64,000 bases of DNA from Hymenopus coronatus (lineage: Eukaryota; Arthropoda; Insecta; Mantodea; Hymenopodidae). A program made the position numbers and the translations under genes. The notes beneath the pieces are model-generated. The model saw nothing but the letters and a program-made list of their open reading frames with translations. It searched no databases and had not been told where the DNA came from. The stretch is taken from the NCBI GenBank assembly GCA_030762935.1, contig CM060897.1, forward strand, positions 106,730,176 through 106,794,175, read 5' to 3'. Below are positions 1 through 11,258 of the stretch, piece by piece (the stretch's first letter is position 1; each line of letters starts with the position of its first letter).

Positions 1-735
1 TGGTACCAGTGACGCCACACCTGCCATCGGAGGTATCGCAAGAAATAGAAACACTCTCCAAACGGCTCGGGTCTTGCAACACAAGCAAGGAACACCACCA
101 CATTCAATTTCGGGACCCGGCGACCATACACCTGAGACTTCATCGTAGCAGACATCACAGGGGTCGACTTGCTGTCCCACTATAACAGTCAACCTGCGCG
201 GAAGGACCATTATCGACACTTCCCTCAAGTAACCATTTACGGCACCATAGAACATGCAACATCCTCTCTCTCCTCCATCTCAATCCAGACCCCCTTCAAA
301 CGCCTCCGGGAATCATGCATCCAAATACAACATCTGCCGACCACAACCCCTATAAGGACCTTGGCATTTTCCACCATATTGAATCATCAGGAGTTTCGTT
401 GACCGCCAAAGCCAGGCGCCTTCATCCAGCGATATATATATCTTTGACCTCCATATACATACATATATGTATATATATGTATATGGAGGTCAAAGAAGAA
501 TTTAATAAGATGATGGCAGCAGGAATAGTACGACCCTCCAAGTCACCCTGCATCTCCCCGCTACATATCGTATGGAAACCAGATGGCTCTATCCGACCGT
601 GTGGTGACTACAGGGCCCTCAAAAATAAAAAAAAAAAAATAAAAAAAAAAAAAAAAGAACCATTCCAGACGGTTACGCAGTACTACACATCAGAAGATTT
701 CAATACTGTGCTACAGGGCGATAATCTAATATTTT
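1..735 (+). pseudogene. Ty3/gypsy pol relic, protease end to start of reverse transcriptase
   Basis: The plus strand encodes recognisable pieces of a Ty3/gypsy polyprotein. Near 130-180 there is a protease-end motif (DFIVADITGVDLLSHY). From about 484 the RT N-terminus follows: VKEEFNKMMAAGIVRPS, then SPLHIV and the conserved DGSIRPCGDYRAL. Stops and frame changes separate the pieces, a palindrome replaces residues just before the RT (442-495), and an A-rich tract (609-657) replaces the residues after GDYRAL. The similarity resumes with QGDNLIF and stops abruptly at about 735, where R1 repeat sequence begins. The next expected RT residues lie on the minus strand ending near 5275. The RT catalytic motif is absent, so the fragment is inactive. 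Confidence 0.85.
442..495. repeat. 19-bp perfect inverted repeat (hairpin) inside the gypsy RT relic
   Basis: Positions 442-460 and 477-495 are exact reverse complements around a 16-nt TA-rich centre. The right arm is the genuine gypsy coding sequence (MEVKEEF region), so the left arm looks like an inverted copy of it that replaced the original codons between the LHPA motif and the RT start. Confidence 0.85.
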
Positions 736-1238
736 AAAAGCTCATCCCTACGTGAAACAATTGAGGTTTGGTTCGCTTTGCATGGTCCTCTTTGAGAAAA
801 GTTGGTAGTTTAAAATGCAAACCATTAAGAAGAAATACCTTGAAAACGGTCAACTCTATAAGAAAAAGATATATGACATATATTGTATATTTTAACGAGA
901 TCTACATTTTACGAATTTAATGTTTTTGTCTATCTCTTACGATTTAACCGTTATACAAATTTTGTAAAACTCATCCAAAAAAAGAGATCTTCAGAAGTTT
1001 ATTCCAGAAAATCGGCATAAATATTTTGTTTGTTATGTTAATCTATTTAATACACGATATGTTAATCTAAATTCTTGGAGCCATTTTTAGAACATCAAAG
1101 TTTTCGAAAATTTTTCCATGTAAAAGGTAGTTAGGGGTGAAAGGATTTTCTTGAAAATCTTGTTGTATCCTTTGGATATACTAAACTTAAGTATCAAGCA
1201 TGGTATTTAACGGCCTTTTTGTTTTTGAGTTATGATGT

Positions 1239-1279
<41 letters not shown>

Positions 1280-1380
1280 CATTTATTTAAACGTTTTTTT
1301 TGTTTTTATACTTAGGAGACCCGAAAACATACATCTGGCAAAATCTCGATATAGGTGGAATACAATACTTTCTCTATCTG
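736..1380 (-). mobile_element. R1 dispersed repeat, 5' part (minus orientation)
   Basis: R1 is a name used here for a ~0.9-kb non-coding repeat. This fragment is the reverse complement of the first three quarters of the copy at 51978-52890: near 1350-1378 it matches the start (TATAGAGAA-GTATTG-ATTCCACC in reverse) and near 740-860 it matches the part before the TACTCTCTTA block. It ends at the gypsy junction at 736. The missing last quarter lies at 5276-5434 in the opposite orientation. A CA microsatellite has expanded inside it. No protein coding is seen. Confidence 0.75.
1240..1276. repeat. (CA)n microsatellite
   Basis: About 18 uninterrupted CA dinucleotides within the R1 fragment. Confidence 0.97.
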
Positions 1381-1459
1381 GTTTGTATATTGTATACACT
1401 TAAACATAAAAAAGAACTAAATTCTTGTAAGTCCTACACTGCACAGCGCCTTTTGTACA

Positions 1460-1704
1460 TTTTTTTTTGGTAGTGTTTAACGCCCGCTTTAACTACTAAT
1501 GGCATCGCAGGCGGTGACACTGATGATACATGAATGATGATGGAGCACCGGTGGAATGCGATGGCGGGGGAAACCGGAGTACCCGGAGAAAACCCGCCCC
1601 AGCGCCGCTTTGTCCACCACAAATCTCACATGCGGTCGCTTGGGATCGAACCCCGGCCGTCTAGGTGAGAGGCTAGTGGTCTAACCACTCGGCCACGGCG
1701 CGGC
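1460..1704 (-). mobile_element. SINE family 1, full-length, with 13-bp target-site duplications
   Basis: On the minus strand the element begins with a tRNA-like head: A-box TGGCCGAGTGGTTAG, B-box GGTTCGATCCC. A body follows (TTTCTCCGGGTACTCCGGTT and CACCGGTGCTCC blocks), then a 3' end (AAAGCGGGCGTTAAACACTACC) and a short A tail. CGCCTTTTGTACA occurs exactly on both sides (1447-1459 and 1705-1717), showing LINE-type retroposition. Other copies or fragments lie at 11187, 14432, 23640, 38449, 44468 and 59047. A leucine or serine tRNA is the likely source of the head. Confidence 0.92.
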
Positions 1705-1717
1705 CGCCTTTTGTACA

Positions 1718-2535
1718 CCATCCGCGATACAATTGCGTAGCGGTAGCAACACGTTGTCACAAGTTTCAAATCATAACATTATTATTAACCAATATGGTCA
1801 ATAATCATAATCAAATACATAACTTAAGCTTCTTCAACACAAGCAATCAATATTAACTAAAAATATTAACGACACAAAACATGATACCGTTTCTATTGTA
1901 CGGCATTACTAGACCTGCTACCTTCCATGTGAGTCCACTGTAGTGATATAGTAAAATGTAGGTTGCTGCTCTGGTGAGGGCCACAAGTTTGCTTCTCGCA
2001 CATAGCAAACTTTTTTGTTTTCCTTCTCTTAATGATGCTGAATCAACACATAACGACTATTTATGCTAGACGTAGGTACCTATTACATATACGACATTCG
2101 GTATAGCTAACAATATAATAGTAATTATGTAGTTTTTTTAAGGTATATTCTACCGAACAATAGCTGCACATATTGCATGTGGTACGCAGAATGGTGCGCA
2201 AACCCATCAGACACAACAGTTCTCTCTTAATAAAAAATAATTGAATCTGTGTGGTATGAAGAGAGCCTAAAGGTATTGTTAAGAACACCAAAGTTTGAAC
2301 TATTTTAGGGATGCAATTATAGGCAAAATTAATTTTTTGATTAGGAGTTTTTGTTTGTTTTTCTTTCTTTTTTTTCCCCCCCTTTTTTGTTTTGTTTTAT
2401 TTCTCAAATCCAACACACCCTTCACAGACCGATTCAAAGGGAAAATGCAATTGCAATAATGTGATATTCTCAGACGAGGTGGCATTATCTTCCACGCGTA
2501 AGGGAAATGTGATCGTTTATCGTCCAAAGGGGCCC
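1718..2535. other. AT-rich spacer, nothing recognised
   Basis: No reading frame with recognisable coding character, no repeat shared with other parts of the window. There is a T-rich stretch at 2345-2400. Confidence 0.5.
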
Positions 2536-2539
2536 GATA

Positions 2540-3300
2540 CGATGTAAAATAGGTAGTCTCACGATTCTATCATGACGCGTATCTGCATCGTGCTGGGCTG
2601 AATATCAAGGGACGGTCTAGCTATGTCGTGGCAGTTTGACGATACACTGAACTATGCGCAGTACACGCTTATACTCCATAGAATTTTTATTCGCTCTGTG
2701 AGGATGAGATATCTGGTGGTATTGTTGAATTCGTACAGGATAATCAACCTCTCCACACATCTCGAAAAACTTCTGTTGTACACACCGTGCCGGTGTGTTG
2801 CTTTGGGGCTGCGCGGTGGATTCTACCACCTAGGAAGAGTTCCACCTAATAGACTCCGCAGAGCGGTATAGAGACACGCGACCGAAGGATAAAACTCGGT
2901 GAGCTCATAGGTACGGATCGAGATCGTCAGCTAGGTGGAGGAGGTTGCCACTGGAGGTGTCCATGCCTAGTAGGCTCCGTAGAGCTGCATCGAGACACGC
3001 AATCAGGTGTTACCCTAAAGAGCTCAAATGCAGAACGGGATCGTCGACTTTGGCATGAGTCACCCTGAGACAGGATCAGGGGAAGAGTACTTGATGAAGA
3101 AAACTGGTGTCAAGGTAGAACGGAGTTTATACTCCGTGCTACTCGCAGAGTTTTTAACGCTCTGGTGACTGGAAACTGACTGAGTTCTTAACCGGTCCGT
3201 CTCCTATTATACTCGCACCTGTTGCGCTTTCCTTTCTGTCCCGTAATTAGCACATGGCACATCCCTCTTTATTCCTTATAACATTTGTACACAGTGCCTA
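2540..3300 (-). repeat. GC-richer 3' flank of the gypsy relic, possible LTR, with a ~118-bp tandem duplication
   Basis: On the minus strand this lies directly downstream of the gypsy integrase, where the 3' LTR should be. Two diverged direct copies sit at about 2815-2930 and 2935-3045, sharing blocks such as ACTCCGCAGAGC/GCTCCGTAGAGC, GAGACACGC and GATCG(A)GATCGTC. Exact LTR ends (TG...CA) and a second LTR could not be found, so the LTR reading is inference from position. Confidence 0.4.
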
Positions 3301-5275
3301 CAAGTGGCGATCTTACATACTAAGTTAAATCCGCCTTGTTCAACCTTCTTCAAAAAGTTTATGTTGTCAATGTTCACAACGTGCTTCCCCGCAGATCGCC
3401 AGTTAGAGCAGTTAGTGCCTCTTTGGCGGTCTTACATCTTCTCTTTCTCTTCCTGCGTCCCATTTTCTTGGTGTCCTTGGGAAAGCCAGGTCCTTTGGCG
3501 GGTCATTCTCTTTGCCGATCCGAGAATGATATCTCCCTCTGCAGACTTTGGGGAGGTCCACCGGGATGATCCTTCATTGAATGAGTGACGTTGGGCTTTC
3601 CGGTATCGGACAGAGGAGGCGGGGTAGCTTGTACTCCCTCCGCACCTGCACCAGCCACTCTTCAGCCTATCCAGCCATGATGTGCTGTAGACTTGTGCCG
3701 AGTTTGCTGTATAGTGGCAGGTGAGGCTTCATGGCTGGTCGTTGGTATGGGCTGCGCACTGGTGATACTGGGTCGGCCCGTTGCGGCGCTAGGTGTGCCC
3801 GACCGGCGGGTATCGGATTTGTGCGTCGCCTCGCTGACACTTAGCATGTGCGCGGCCTTACATCTGTCGATGGAGATGTTCTTGGTTGGGCCGTCCTTAC
3901 TCCGTATAGTGAAGGTTATGAGGTCGTTGTTCAGGACTTCCAAGGGCCCTTTGTATGGCGGTGTCAGCTTGTGCATATCCACCTGCTATCGGACATACAC
4001 GAATCTGTCCATACTGAGGTTTTGAGGTAGGTTTTAAGACATTCTTTTAGCCTAAGCTCTGTCTCTGGTGTGTGTATTGGTAGGTTGTGATGTAGGAGAG
4101 AATACGTCCATGGTAGGTGTACTGCTTGGTGGTAGACTCTCTCTACCGGATTAAGGTCATCGCCCGTGTTGGCGTGCGGAGCCCCAGGAGTATAGTAGGG
4201 AGATTGTCCGTCCAGGCAGTCGTGTTCAGTGAAGCACAGAGCGCGGCCTTCAAACACATGTGCCATCATTCCACTTTTCCGTTGGCTTGTGCGTGGTAGG
4301 CATTGGTGTACTTGTGTATGCCGAGGAGTTTGGTAAGTTTGGTGAACAGTTCCGCTTCAAACTGTCAGCTCTGGTCCGTGGTGATCCGGGCCGGTGTGCC
4401 GAAACGAGCAATCCAATGCTGGAGAAACTTGCTGGCTGTTGTTTATCCTGCAAAGGGGTATACACTCTGGCCAATTAGTGTTACTGTCGATCATCGTAAG
4501 GCAATAGGTGTTACTCCTGGAGGACGGTAGTGGTCCTACAATGTCCACGTGGACATGTTCGAATTTACTGGCCTCCGGGAAAGGCTGTAAGGGCGCCTTG
4601 GTGTGTCTGTAGGTTTTGGCTCTCTAGCTCTATTAGCATGTTAATGTCCATTTCCGGATGTCGGACAGCATAGTAGGCCAGACGTATCTCTCTGACACGA
4701 GTCTGCAAATTGCTCTAATCCCTGGATGTCTGAGGGCGTGGATCTTCTCAAAGATGGGTCAGCACAGGAGTGCAGGCACGAATGGTCGTTGTATGGGTGT
4801 GTTCACGTGACATGCTAGAGTGAGGGTGTTGTTAGGTACTGGTGGTGTTCGATGTTAGTATGCGTCTGTCCGTATATGTGAAGTTCGGCGTGTTCTGCAT
4901 GGCTGTAGCCAGTGTCTCTGCCACTGTCAAGTCGAGAGAGGGAGTTGGTGATGACGTGTCCAAGAAACTTGACGGACGTCTGCTCTAGGACTCATTTTGC
5001 TATGTTGAGATGTAGGCCATACTCGGAGAAGCGCTGCAGGATTCTGGTGAGGTGTTGCTCATTCTCCTGAAGTGATGAGTAGGCCACGAGGACGTTTTCT
5101 AAATAGCAAAAGGTCTTGGAACAGTTGAAGCATTGAAACGTCTGGGCCGCATTTCACAGTCCAAAGCCTATTCGTGTGAACTCGAAGAGCCAAAAAGGGG
5201 TAATGATGGCCGTCTTGGGTATGTCCTCCGGAGTGATTTGAATGTGGTGAAAGGCCCGTTGAATGTCTATTATAG
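3300..5275 (-). pseudogene. Ty3/gypsy pol relic: RT palm, RNase H, integrase
   Basis: Read on the minus strand from 5275 downward. The RT resumes with IDIQRAFHHIQITPED and AIITPFG, continues through the region of the catalytic YxDD (now frameshifted and stop-containing, about 5000-5150) and a FLGHVIT-like motif near 4950. The integrase core begins near 4550 with DIVGPLPSSRSNTYCLTMID and NWPECIPL. Its C-terminal part is near 4130-3900 (DDLNPVERVY, HTPETELRLKE, LTPPYKGPLEVL, ISIDRCKAAH). Multiple stops and frameshifts make it dead. The 5' edge at 5275 abuts R1 sequence. It is the complementary half of the fragment at 1-735. Confidence 0.85.
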
Positions 5276-5434
5276 AGTAATGTACTCTCTTATTTCCCTT
5301 CTACTTACAGGGAAACAAGTAAAAATACATTTTTTCTGCTAATGTTTATCTCGATTAGCATAACATAGAAGAATAATCTTTTGTAAGAATAGTTTGTATA
5401 TGGAACAGCTAGAGAAAATTATGTGAATGATAGT
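5276..5434 (+). mobile_element. R1 dispersed repeat, 3' quarter (plus orientation)
   Basis: Matches the 3' end of R1 as seen at 6400-6560 and 52719-52880: TCTCTTATTTCCCTTCTAC, CTCGATTAGCAT, AGAATAATCTTTTGTAAGAA, GAACAGCTAGAGAAAATTATGTGAATG. It starts where the R1 piece at 736-1380 leaves off, allowing for about 28 lost bases, but in opposite orientation. Confidence 0.75.
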
Positions 5435-5700
5435 AATTCTCTCAACCCTTTCTTCTACAAAGGCATCTTTATCCCAATATTCCTGTTCAATTTTTTCGAC
5501 ATGATGGCTTGCCTTTTGACATTCTGTGTATCCAATTTTCAGAAATATTTGCCTACACAAAGTTCCATCCCATAATTTAAAGGTTATATTTCTAGCAGCT
5601 ACCCATTGCTTTAAGTCTACCATATTAACTCAATGTGGTTCAGTCCGGATGGTATGGTGGAAACCTTAAAGCTGTGTGATTATATTGAAGGAATACTTGA
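5435..5700 (-). pseudogene. IS630/Tc1-type (DDE_3) transposase relic, C-terminal part
   Basis: On the minus strand a frameshifted PYHPD-LNHIELIW motif (third catalytic region of the DDE_3 fold) near 5650 is followed by DLKQWVAARNITFKLWDG, HHVEKIEQEYW and FVEERVERI. This is the usual C-terminal signature of IS630/Tc1-like transposases. The rest of the protein lies beyond the R1 insertion (6575-6950). Stops at the motif show it is inactive. Confidence 0.7.
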
Positions 5701-5727
5701 TCAGTTAAATACTTTTTACTTTCTCTA

Positions 5728-6565
5728 GCACACACATAGTAGTTAAAACAAGGTATTTTATTCCACCCAGAATTTCAATGTCCAAATTTCGCCGCAAAAT
5801 ATGTTTGGAGGTCTCTGAGTCCAAAAAAATCATTTTTAGAAAAAGGCCCGGACGCGCGTATGTATGTCAGTAGACAGCCTAGCTGAAAAACTAAAATAAT
5901 CGTAAAATACCAAATTTTGTCTTTCAGTTAATTACTTCCAAGCATGCGATACGAAGATTTTCAGGAAAATCCTTCAACCCAAACTAACCTTTACATGAAA
6001 CGATTTTTGAAAGTTGTTTTATTCTAAAAGTGGTCTCTAACGATTTTAATTAAAATATTAGACTATTAGAGATATTTATATAACATATGATGTATATCTT
6101 GAATTTTCTTGAAATAGGTTCTGAAGACCTGTTCATTCTAGATTAATTTTGCTGAAATTTGCGTAACTATTTAACCGTAAATGTAGATCAAGTTAAAACA
6201 CACAGTTTATGTCACAGTTTTTGTTATGAAGTTGACCGTTTACGAGATATTCCTGTTATTGGTTTCAATTTTAAATTACGTAAGTTTTCTTAAGCGGAAG
6301 TTATATTTCTCTCGTCTGCTCCTGGCAAGCAAAGAGAACGGAATTTCAACTATGTCACATAGCGATCGGTTTTAAAGGAACTGATTATCGCTTTACCTAG
6401 GTATTCTCTTCTCTTATTTCCCTTCCACTTACAAGAAAGCAATGAGACCATTAATTCTGATAATGTTTATCTCGATTAGGATGTAGCAGATAAAAGAATA
6501 ATCTTTTGTAAGAAAAGTATTTTTGCGGAACAACTAGAGAAGGTCATGTGAATGGAACACATCAG
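5728..6565 (+). mobile_element. R1 dispersed repeat, near full-length copy
   Basis: Begins with TACTTTCTCTAG and GGTATTTTATTCCACCCAGAATTTC. It contains the landmark TTTTTAGAAAAAGGCCCGGACGCG and ends with GAACAACTAGAGAAGGTCATGTGAATGGAACACATCAGATTTT. Parallel to the copy at 51978-52890 over its whole length. It sits between two parts of the same transposase relic, so it inserted into that transposon. No open frame of its own. Confidence 0.8.
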
Positions 6566-6574
6566 ATTTTCCTA

Positions 6575-6950
6575 GCAGGTTTATTGGCTAAATCTGCAGC
6601 ATACAATTATCTTCGTACTGTGCTCATCAAGGGGGATTTTGTGGTTTTGTATCCAGTACTGCATATCTGTTTTAAATAATTTGATGTTCCAGGTTTGTCT
6701 AAATGTGCATTATAATAGGAAGTATTGCCAATTACTAGAACAGAGTTAGGAGGTAAATTTCGGATTGAAATAGTACATGACATAATTTTCGCGACTTTGA
6801 CTATGAAGAGTTTTTCCTTTTAGTTTTGACACTATAAGAGGCATTGTCACTAAGCAGCTCCCGTTAAAATACTGGCGATGGCATAAATCCGTAACGCGCA
6901 CTTTGCACCAACTGTAAGCTGTGTATTCTCGAAATGTAATCATAACGTAG
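6575..6950 (-). pseudogene. IS630/Tc1-type transposase relic, middle part
   Basis: Minus-strand translation gives LPPNSVLVIGNTSYYNAHLD followed by a block with ILDEH-type residues (IPLDEHSTK). This matches the second catalytic region of DDE_3 transposases, usually VxDNAxYHN. Here the catalytic Asp is Gly (VIGN), so the copy is dead. It continues on the other side of the R1 insertion at 5435-5700. Confidence 0.6.
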
Positions 6951-7439
6951 CAGAGCTGTTTGTTATTGTAACAAACTATTTGCTGACCTGTTTATCAAAG
7001 ATAGGCCAGCTCATTGTACCTTTGCTGAAGGTCATTCGTCTATAAGGAATGAGTAGACTATATCTGATGTTACCATTGTCATGACCTTTTCTCTTTGCAG
7101 AACATCTGCAAACAAATTATTGCTACCAAAGATTACTCCTGTATCAAGTTCTTACATCCAGTTAAATATTAGCAGTAAATGCTCTTTTTACTTAATTCCT
7201 TATAAATAAAAGGGAAGTAAGGGAATACACTGAGCAAAGTGATAGACCACTCTTTTAAGAGCTGCCACAGTGGGATAGACCTTGAGGCAGAATTACAGAT
7301 TTTCTCATTAAATCAGTGTCAACCGAAAAAATAGAAATGAAATCTGTGTAAGATAGATAAAATAATCAGGGGATCGTAAATAAACTAAGAAAATATTGTA
7401 ATACATTATAAGTATTTAAGATAAGAGAGAGCTGCTCGT
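6951..7439. other. AT-rich spacer, nothing recognised
   Basis: No coding similarity found; the first catalytic block of the neighbouring transposase relic would be expected here on the minus strand but I cannot see it. Confidence 0.4.
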
Positions 7440-8300
7440 ATATATTATTTGACGCGATTTTAAACAACTTTTGTTCAGGGCTTATTTGGTCGCCAGAAGA
7501 CTAGAGGCATATAAAAATCAAGGCTCAGGAATCGAACAAATATCTTATTCTTGTGCTCCAGATTGTAAACTGCTAATTATATACTATTAAAAATTATTTT
7601 TAAAGAACTTTTGCTCAGGGCGTATTTGATCGCCAGAAGACTAGAAGGACCAATAAATCAAGTTTCAGGAATCGAAACAATTGTTTTATTCTGGTGAAGG
7701 GGCTGTAAACTGCTCGTATATACCATTTTAAGCGATTTTTAAACAACCTTAGTTCAGGGCTAAGAAGACTAGAAGCATAAAAAAATCAAAGTTCAATAAT
7801 CGAAACATTCTGTGATATTCTGGTGCTCAAGACTTTAGACTGCTCGAATATACTATTTAAAGCGATTTTTAAACCATTTTTGTTCAAGGCTTATTTTACG
7901 TCAGAAGCCAAGGAGCATAAAAAATTCAAGGTTCAAGAATAAAAAAAAGTCTATTTATTCTGGTGCACCAGGCTGTAAACTGCACATATTTACCATTTTA
8001 AGCGATTTTAAACAGCTTTAGATCAGGGCTTAGTTGGTCACCAGAAGACTAGAAGCATAAAAAAGAACAAGGTTCAAGAATCGAAAAATTCTGTGGTATT
8101 CTTGTGCTTCAGATTGTAAACTGCTAAAATATACCATTAAAAGCTATTTTTAAACAACTTTTGCTCAGGGCTTATTGATCGTCAGAAGACTAGAAGCATA
8201 AAAAAATCAATATTCAAGAATCCAAACATTTCTGTTTTATTCTCGTGCTACAGGATGTAAACTGCACGTAATTACCATTTACGATTTTAAAGAATTTTTG

Positions 8301-8540
8301 CCCGCCTGGGTAGTGTGGTGGTAGCGTTTCTGCTTCACATTCAACAGGTCGTTGAGTTCGAATCTCGGTTAGGGTGAGTTACCCGGATAAAGGCTTTTTC
8401 GGGGTTTTCCCTTATCCTGAAAAGACGAATGTCGAGTAACTTTAAGCCCCATGGAGCCCGAGACCATTTGAGCATCATTTCACCAATTTCATTCATCGTC
8501 CGATATGACCAACCAGGTGAAAGGACGTTAAACTACAAAA
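8301..8540 (+). mobile_element. SINE family 2, full-length, with 12-bp target-site duplications
   Basis: A tRNA-like head (CCCGCCTGGGTAGTGTGGTGGTAGCG A-box region, GAGTTCGAATCTC B-box) is followed by a CTTTTTCGGGGTTTTCCCTTATCCTGA body and a tail ending GACGTTAAACTACAAAA. AAAGAA(T/C)TTTTG flanks both ends (8289-8300 and 8541-8552), matching the host 140-bp unit, so the insertion postdates the array. A second copy is at about 15138. Confidence 0.9.
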
Positions 8541-11186
8541 AAAGAACTTTTGTTTGGTCGCAGAAGACTAGAAGCATAAAAACATCAAGATTCAAGAATC
8601 GAAACATTTATTTTATTCTGAATCTCCACGCTATAAATTGCACGTATACGCCTCTTTAAGCAATTTTTAAATAAGTTTTGCTCAGGACTTATTGGTCGCC
8701 AGAAGACTAAAAGATTATAAAATCAAGATTTGAAAATTTTTGTTTTATTCTGGTGCTCCACATTCTAAGCTGCTCATATATACCATTTGCGGTGATTTTT
8801 AGACAACTTTTGCTCAGGGCTTATTTGGTCGCCACTAGACTAGAAGGATAAAAAAATCAAGTTTCAACAATCGAAAAATGTTGGTTCTAATCTGGTGCTC
8901 CAGGATGTAAACGGCTCGTAGGTATATACCATTAGAAGCGATTTTTAAATAACTCTTGCTCTGGGCTTGTTTATTCGCCAGTAGACTGGAAACATTAAAA
9001 TAGCAAGGTTCAAGAATCGAAAATGTTCTGTTTTATTCTGGAGCACCAGGCTGAAAACTGCAGGCGCATACCATTTTAAGCCATTTTTAAGGAATGTTTT
9101 CAAGATCTATTTGGTCGCCAGAAGACTAGAAGCATAAAAAAATTAAGGTCAAGAATCGAAAAATGTCTGTAATATTCTTGTGCTCCAGGCTGCAAACTGC
9201 ACAAATATACCATTTTAAGGGATTTATAAGAAAGAGCTTTTGCTCGTTGCTTATTTAGTCAACAGAAGACTAGTAGCATAAAAAAATATAGATTCTTAAA
9301 TCGTAAAATTTCTGTTTTATTCTGGTACTCCAGGCACAGCACGTATAGTTTAAGCGATTTATAAAGAACTTTTGTTCAGGCCTTATTTGGTCGCCAGAAT
9401 ACTAGAAGCACCAAAAAATCAAGATCCAAGAATTGAAACATTTATGTTTTATTCTGGTGTTTCGGACTCTATAGTGCACGTATATACCGTTTGAAGCGAT
9501 TTTAAAGAACATTTGCTCCGGGATTATTTGGTGTAAGAAGTGCTGATGCATAAGAAATCAAGGTTAAAGAATCGAAAAATGTCTGTGATATTCTGGTGCT
9601 TCAGACTGTAAACAACAATTTTTAAACAACTTTTGCTTAGGGTTTATTTGGTCGCTAGAAGACTAGAAGCATCAGAAAATCAAGGTTCAAGAGTCGACAA
9701 AATTCTGTTTTATTCTGGGCTGTAAATTGCATGTATATACCATTTTAAGCGATTTTTAAAGAACTTTTGATTAGGGCTTATTTGGTCGCCAGAAGATACA
9801 AGCATCAAAAGATCAAGGTTCAAGAATCGAAAATTTTATTGGATATTCTGGTGCTGTAGATTATGAACTGCTTGTATATACTATTTGAAGCCGTTTTTAA
9901 ACAAGTTTTTCAAGGCTTATTTGGTGTCAGAAGGCCAAGTGCTTCAAAAAATCAAGGTACAAAAATCGAAAATTTTCTACTTTATTCTACTGCACCAGGC
10001 TGTAAACTGCACATATATACTATTTTAAGCGTTTTTCAAAGAAATTTTGTTTAGGACTTATTTGGTCGCCAGAGGGCTAGAAGTATCAAAATATTAAGTT
10101 TCAAGAGTCAAAGAATTTCTGTAATATTCTGGTGTCACAAGTTCTAAACTGCACGTATATATCATTTTAAGTGGTTTTTAAACAACTTTTTAACAGGGCT
10201 TATTCGGTCCCCAGAAGAATAGAATCATCAAAAGAATCAAGATTCAAAAATGTAAACATTTATGTTTTATTCTGGTGCCCCGGACTGTAAAGTGCACTTA
10301 TATACAGTTTTAATCGATTTTTAAATAATTTTTGCTGAGGGCCAAGAAAATAAAACAAAAAACAAAATAAATAAATAAATTATCTGCGATATTCTGGTGC
10401 ACTACACTGTAAATTGTTCGTATATACCATTTGAAGCGATTTTTAAGAAATTTTGCTCACGGCTTATTTGGTCGCCAGAAGACTAGAAGCATCAAAAAAC
10501 CAAGATTCAAGGATCGCAAAATGTCGGTTTCATTCCGGTGCTCCAGACTGTAAACGGCACCTATATACCATCTTAAGCAATTTTAGTCCCCTTTTGCCCT
10601 GGACTAATTTGGTGGCCAGAAGACCACAACATAGAAAAAATCTAGGTTCAAAATTCGAAAAATGTCTGCTTTTTTCTGGTGCACCAGGCTGTAATGTGCA
10701 CGTATGTACCATTTAAAGCGATTTTTAAAGAAATTCTGTTTGGGCTTATTTGGTCGCCAGAAGACACGAAGGATCAAAAAATAAAATTTACGAATCGTAA
10801 ACATTTTGTTTTATTCTGGTGTTCCAGGCGGTAAATTGCACATATATACCATTTTAAGCGATTTTTAAAGAAATTTTGTTAAGGGCTAATTTGTTCGCCA
10901 GAAGACTCGAAGCATCTAAAAAAAAAACGGTTCAAGAATCAACAAATTTCAGTGATATTCTTTTGCTCCAGGTAGTTAACTACTCGTATATACCATTTTA
11001 AGCAATATTTAAAAAAAATTGTTCAGGGCTTATTTAGTCGCCAGAAAAATAGAAGCATCAATAAATCAAAGTTCAATAATTGAAAAATGTCTGTGATATT
11101 CATGTGTTCTAGGCTACAAACTGCATTTTGAACGATTTTTAAAGAACTTTTGTTCAGGGCGTATTTGGTCGCCAGAAGACTAGACC

Positions 11187-11258
11187 CGCCTGCGGTGCCA
11201 TTAGTAGTTAAAGCGGGCATTAAACACTACCAAAAGAAAAAAAAAAAAAAAAAAAAAA
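11187..11258 (+). mobile_element. SINE family 1, 5'-truncated 3' end with A tail
   Basis: Contains CCCGCCTGCGGTGCCATTAG, AAAGCGGGCATTAAACACTACC and a tail of about 25 A. Flanked by GACTAGA/GGCTAGA, an imperfect duplication of the 140-bp unit. Confidence 0.85.

Noticed and set aside
1640..1704. tRNA-Leu/Ser gene
   Set aside because: A and B boxes belong to SINE family 1; the clover-leaf is degenerate, and the same head occurs in other SINE copies.
2617..2871. Overlapping frames of 70 and 82 codons on opposite strands
   Set aside because: Located in the non-coding gypsy flank/LTR-like region; no similarity to known proteins seen.
3693..4478. Plus-strand frames
   Set aside because: Antisense to the gypsy integrase relic.
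8429..8659. 76-codon frame
   Set aside because: Spans a SINE family 2 tail and 140-bp array units.
9863..11220. Several 60-87-codon frames on both strands
   Set aside because: Accidental frames in the 140-bp array; they do not persist between units.
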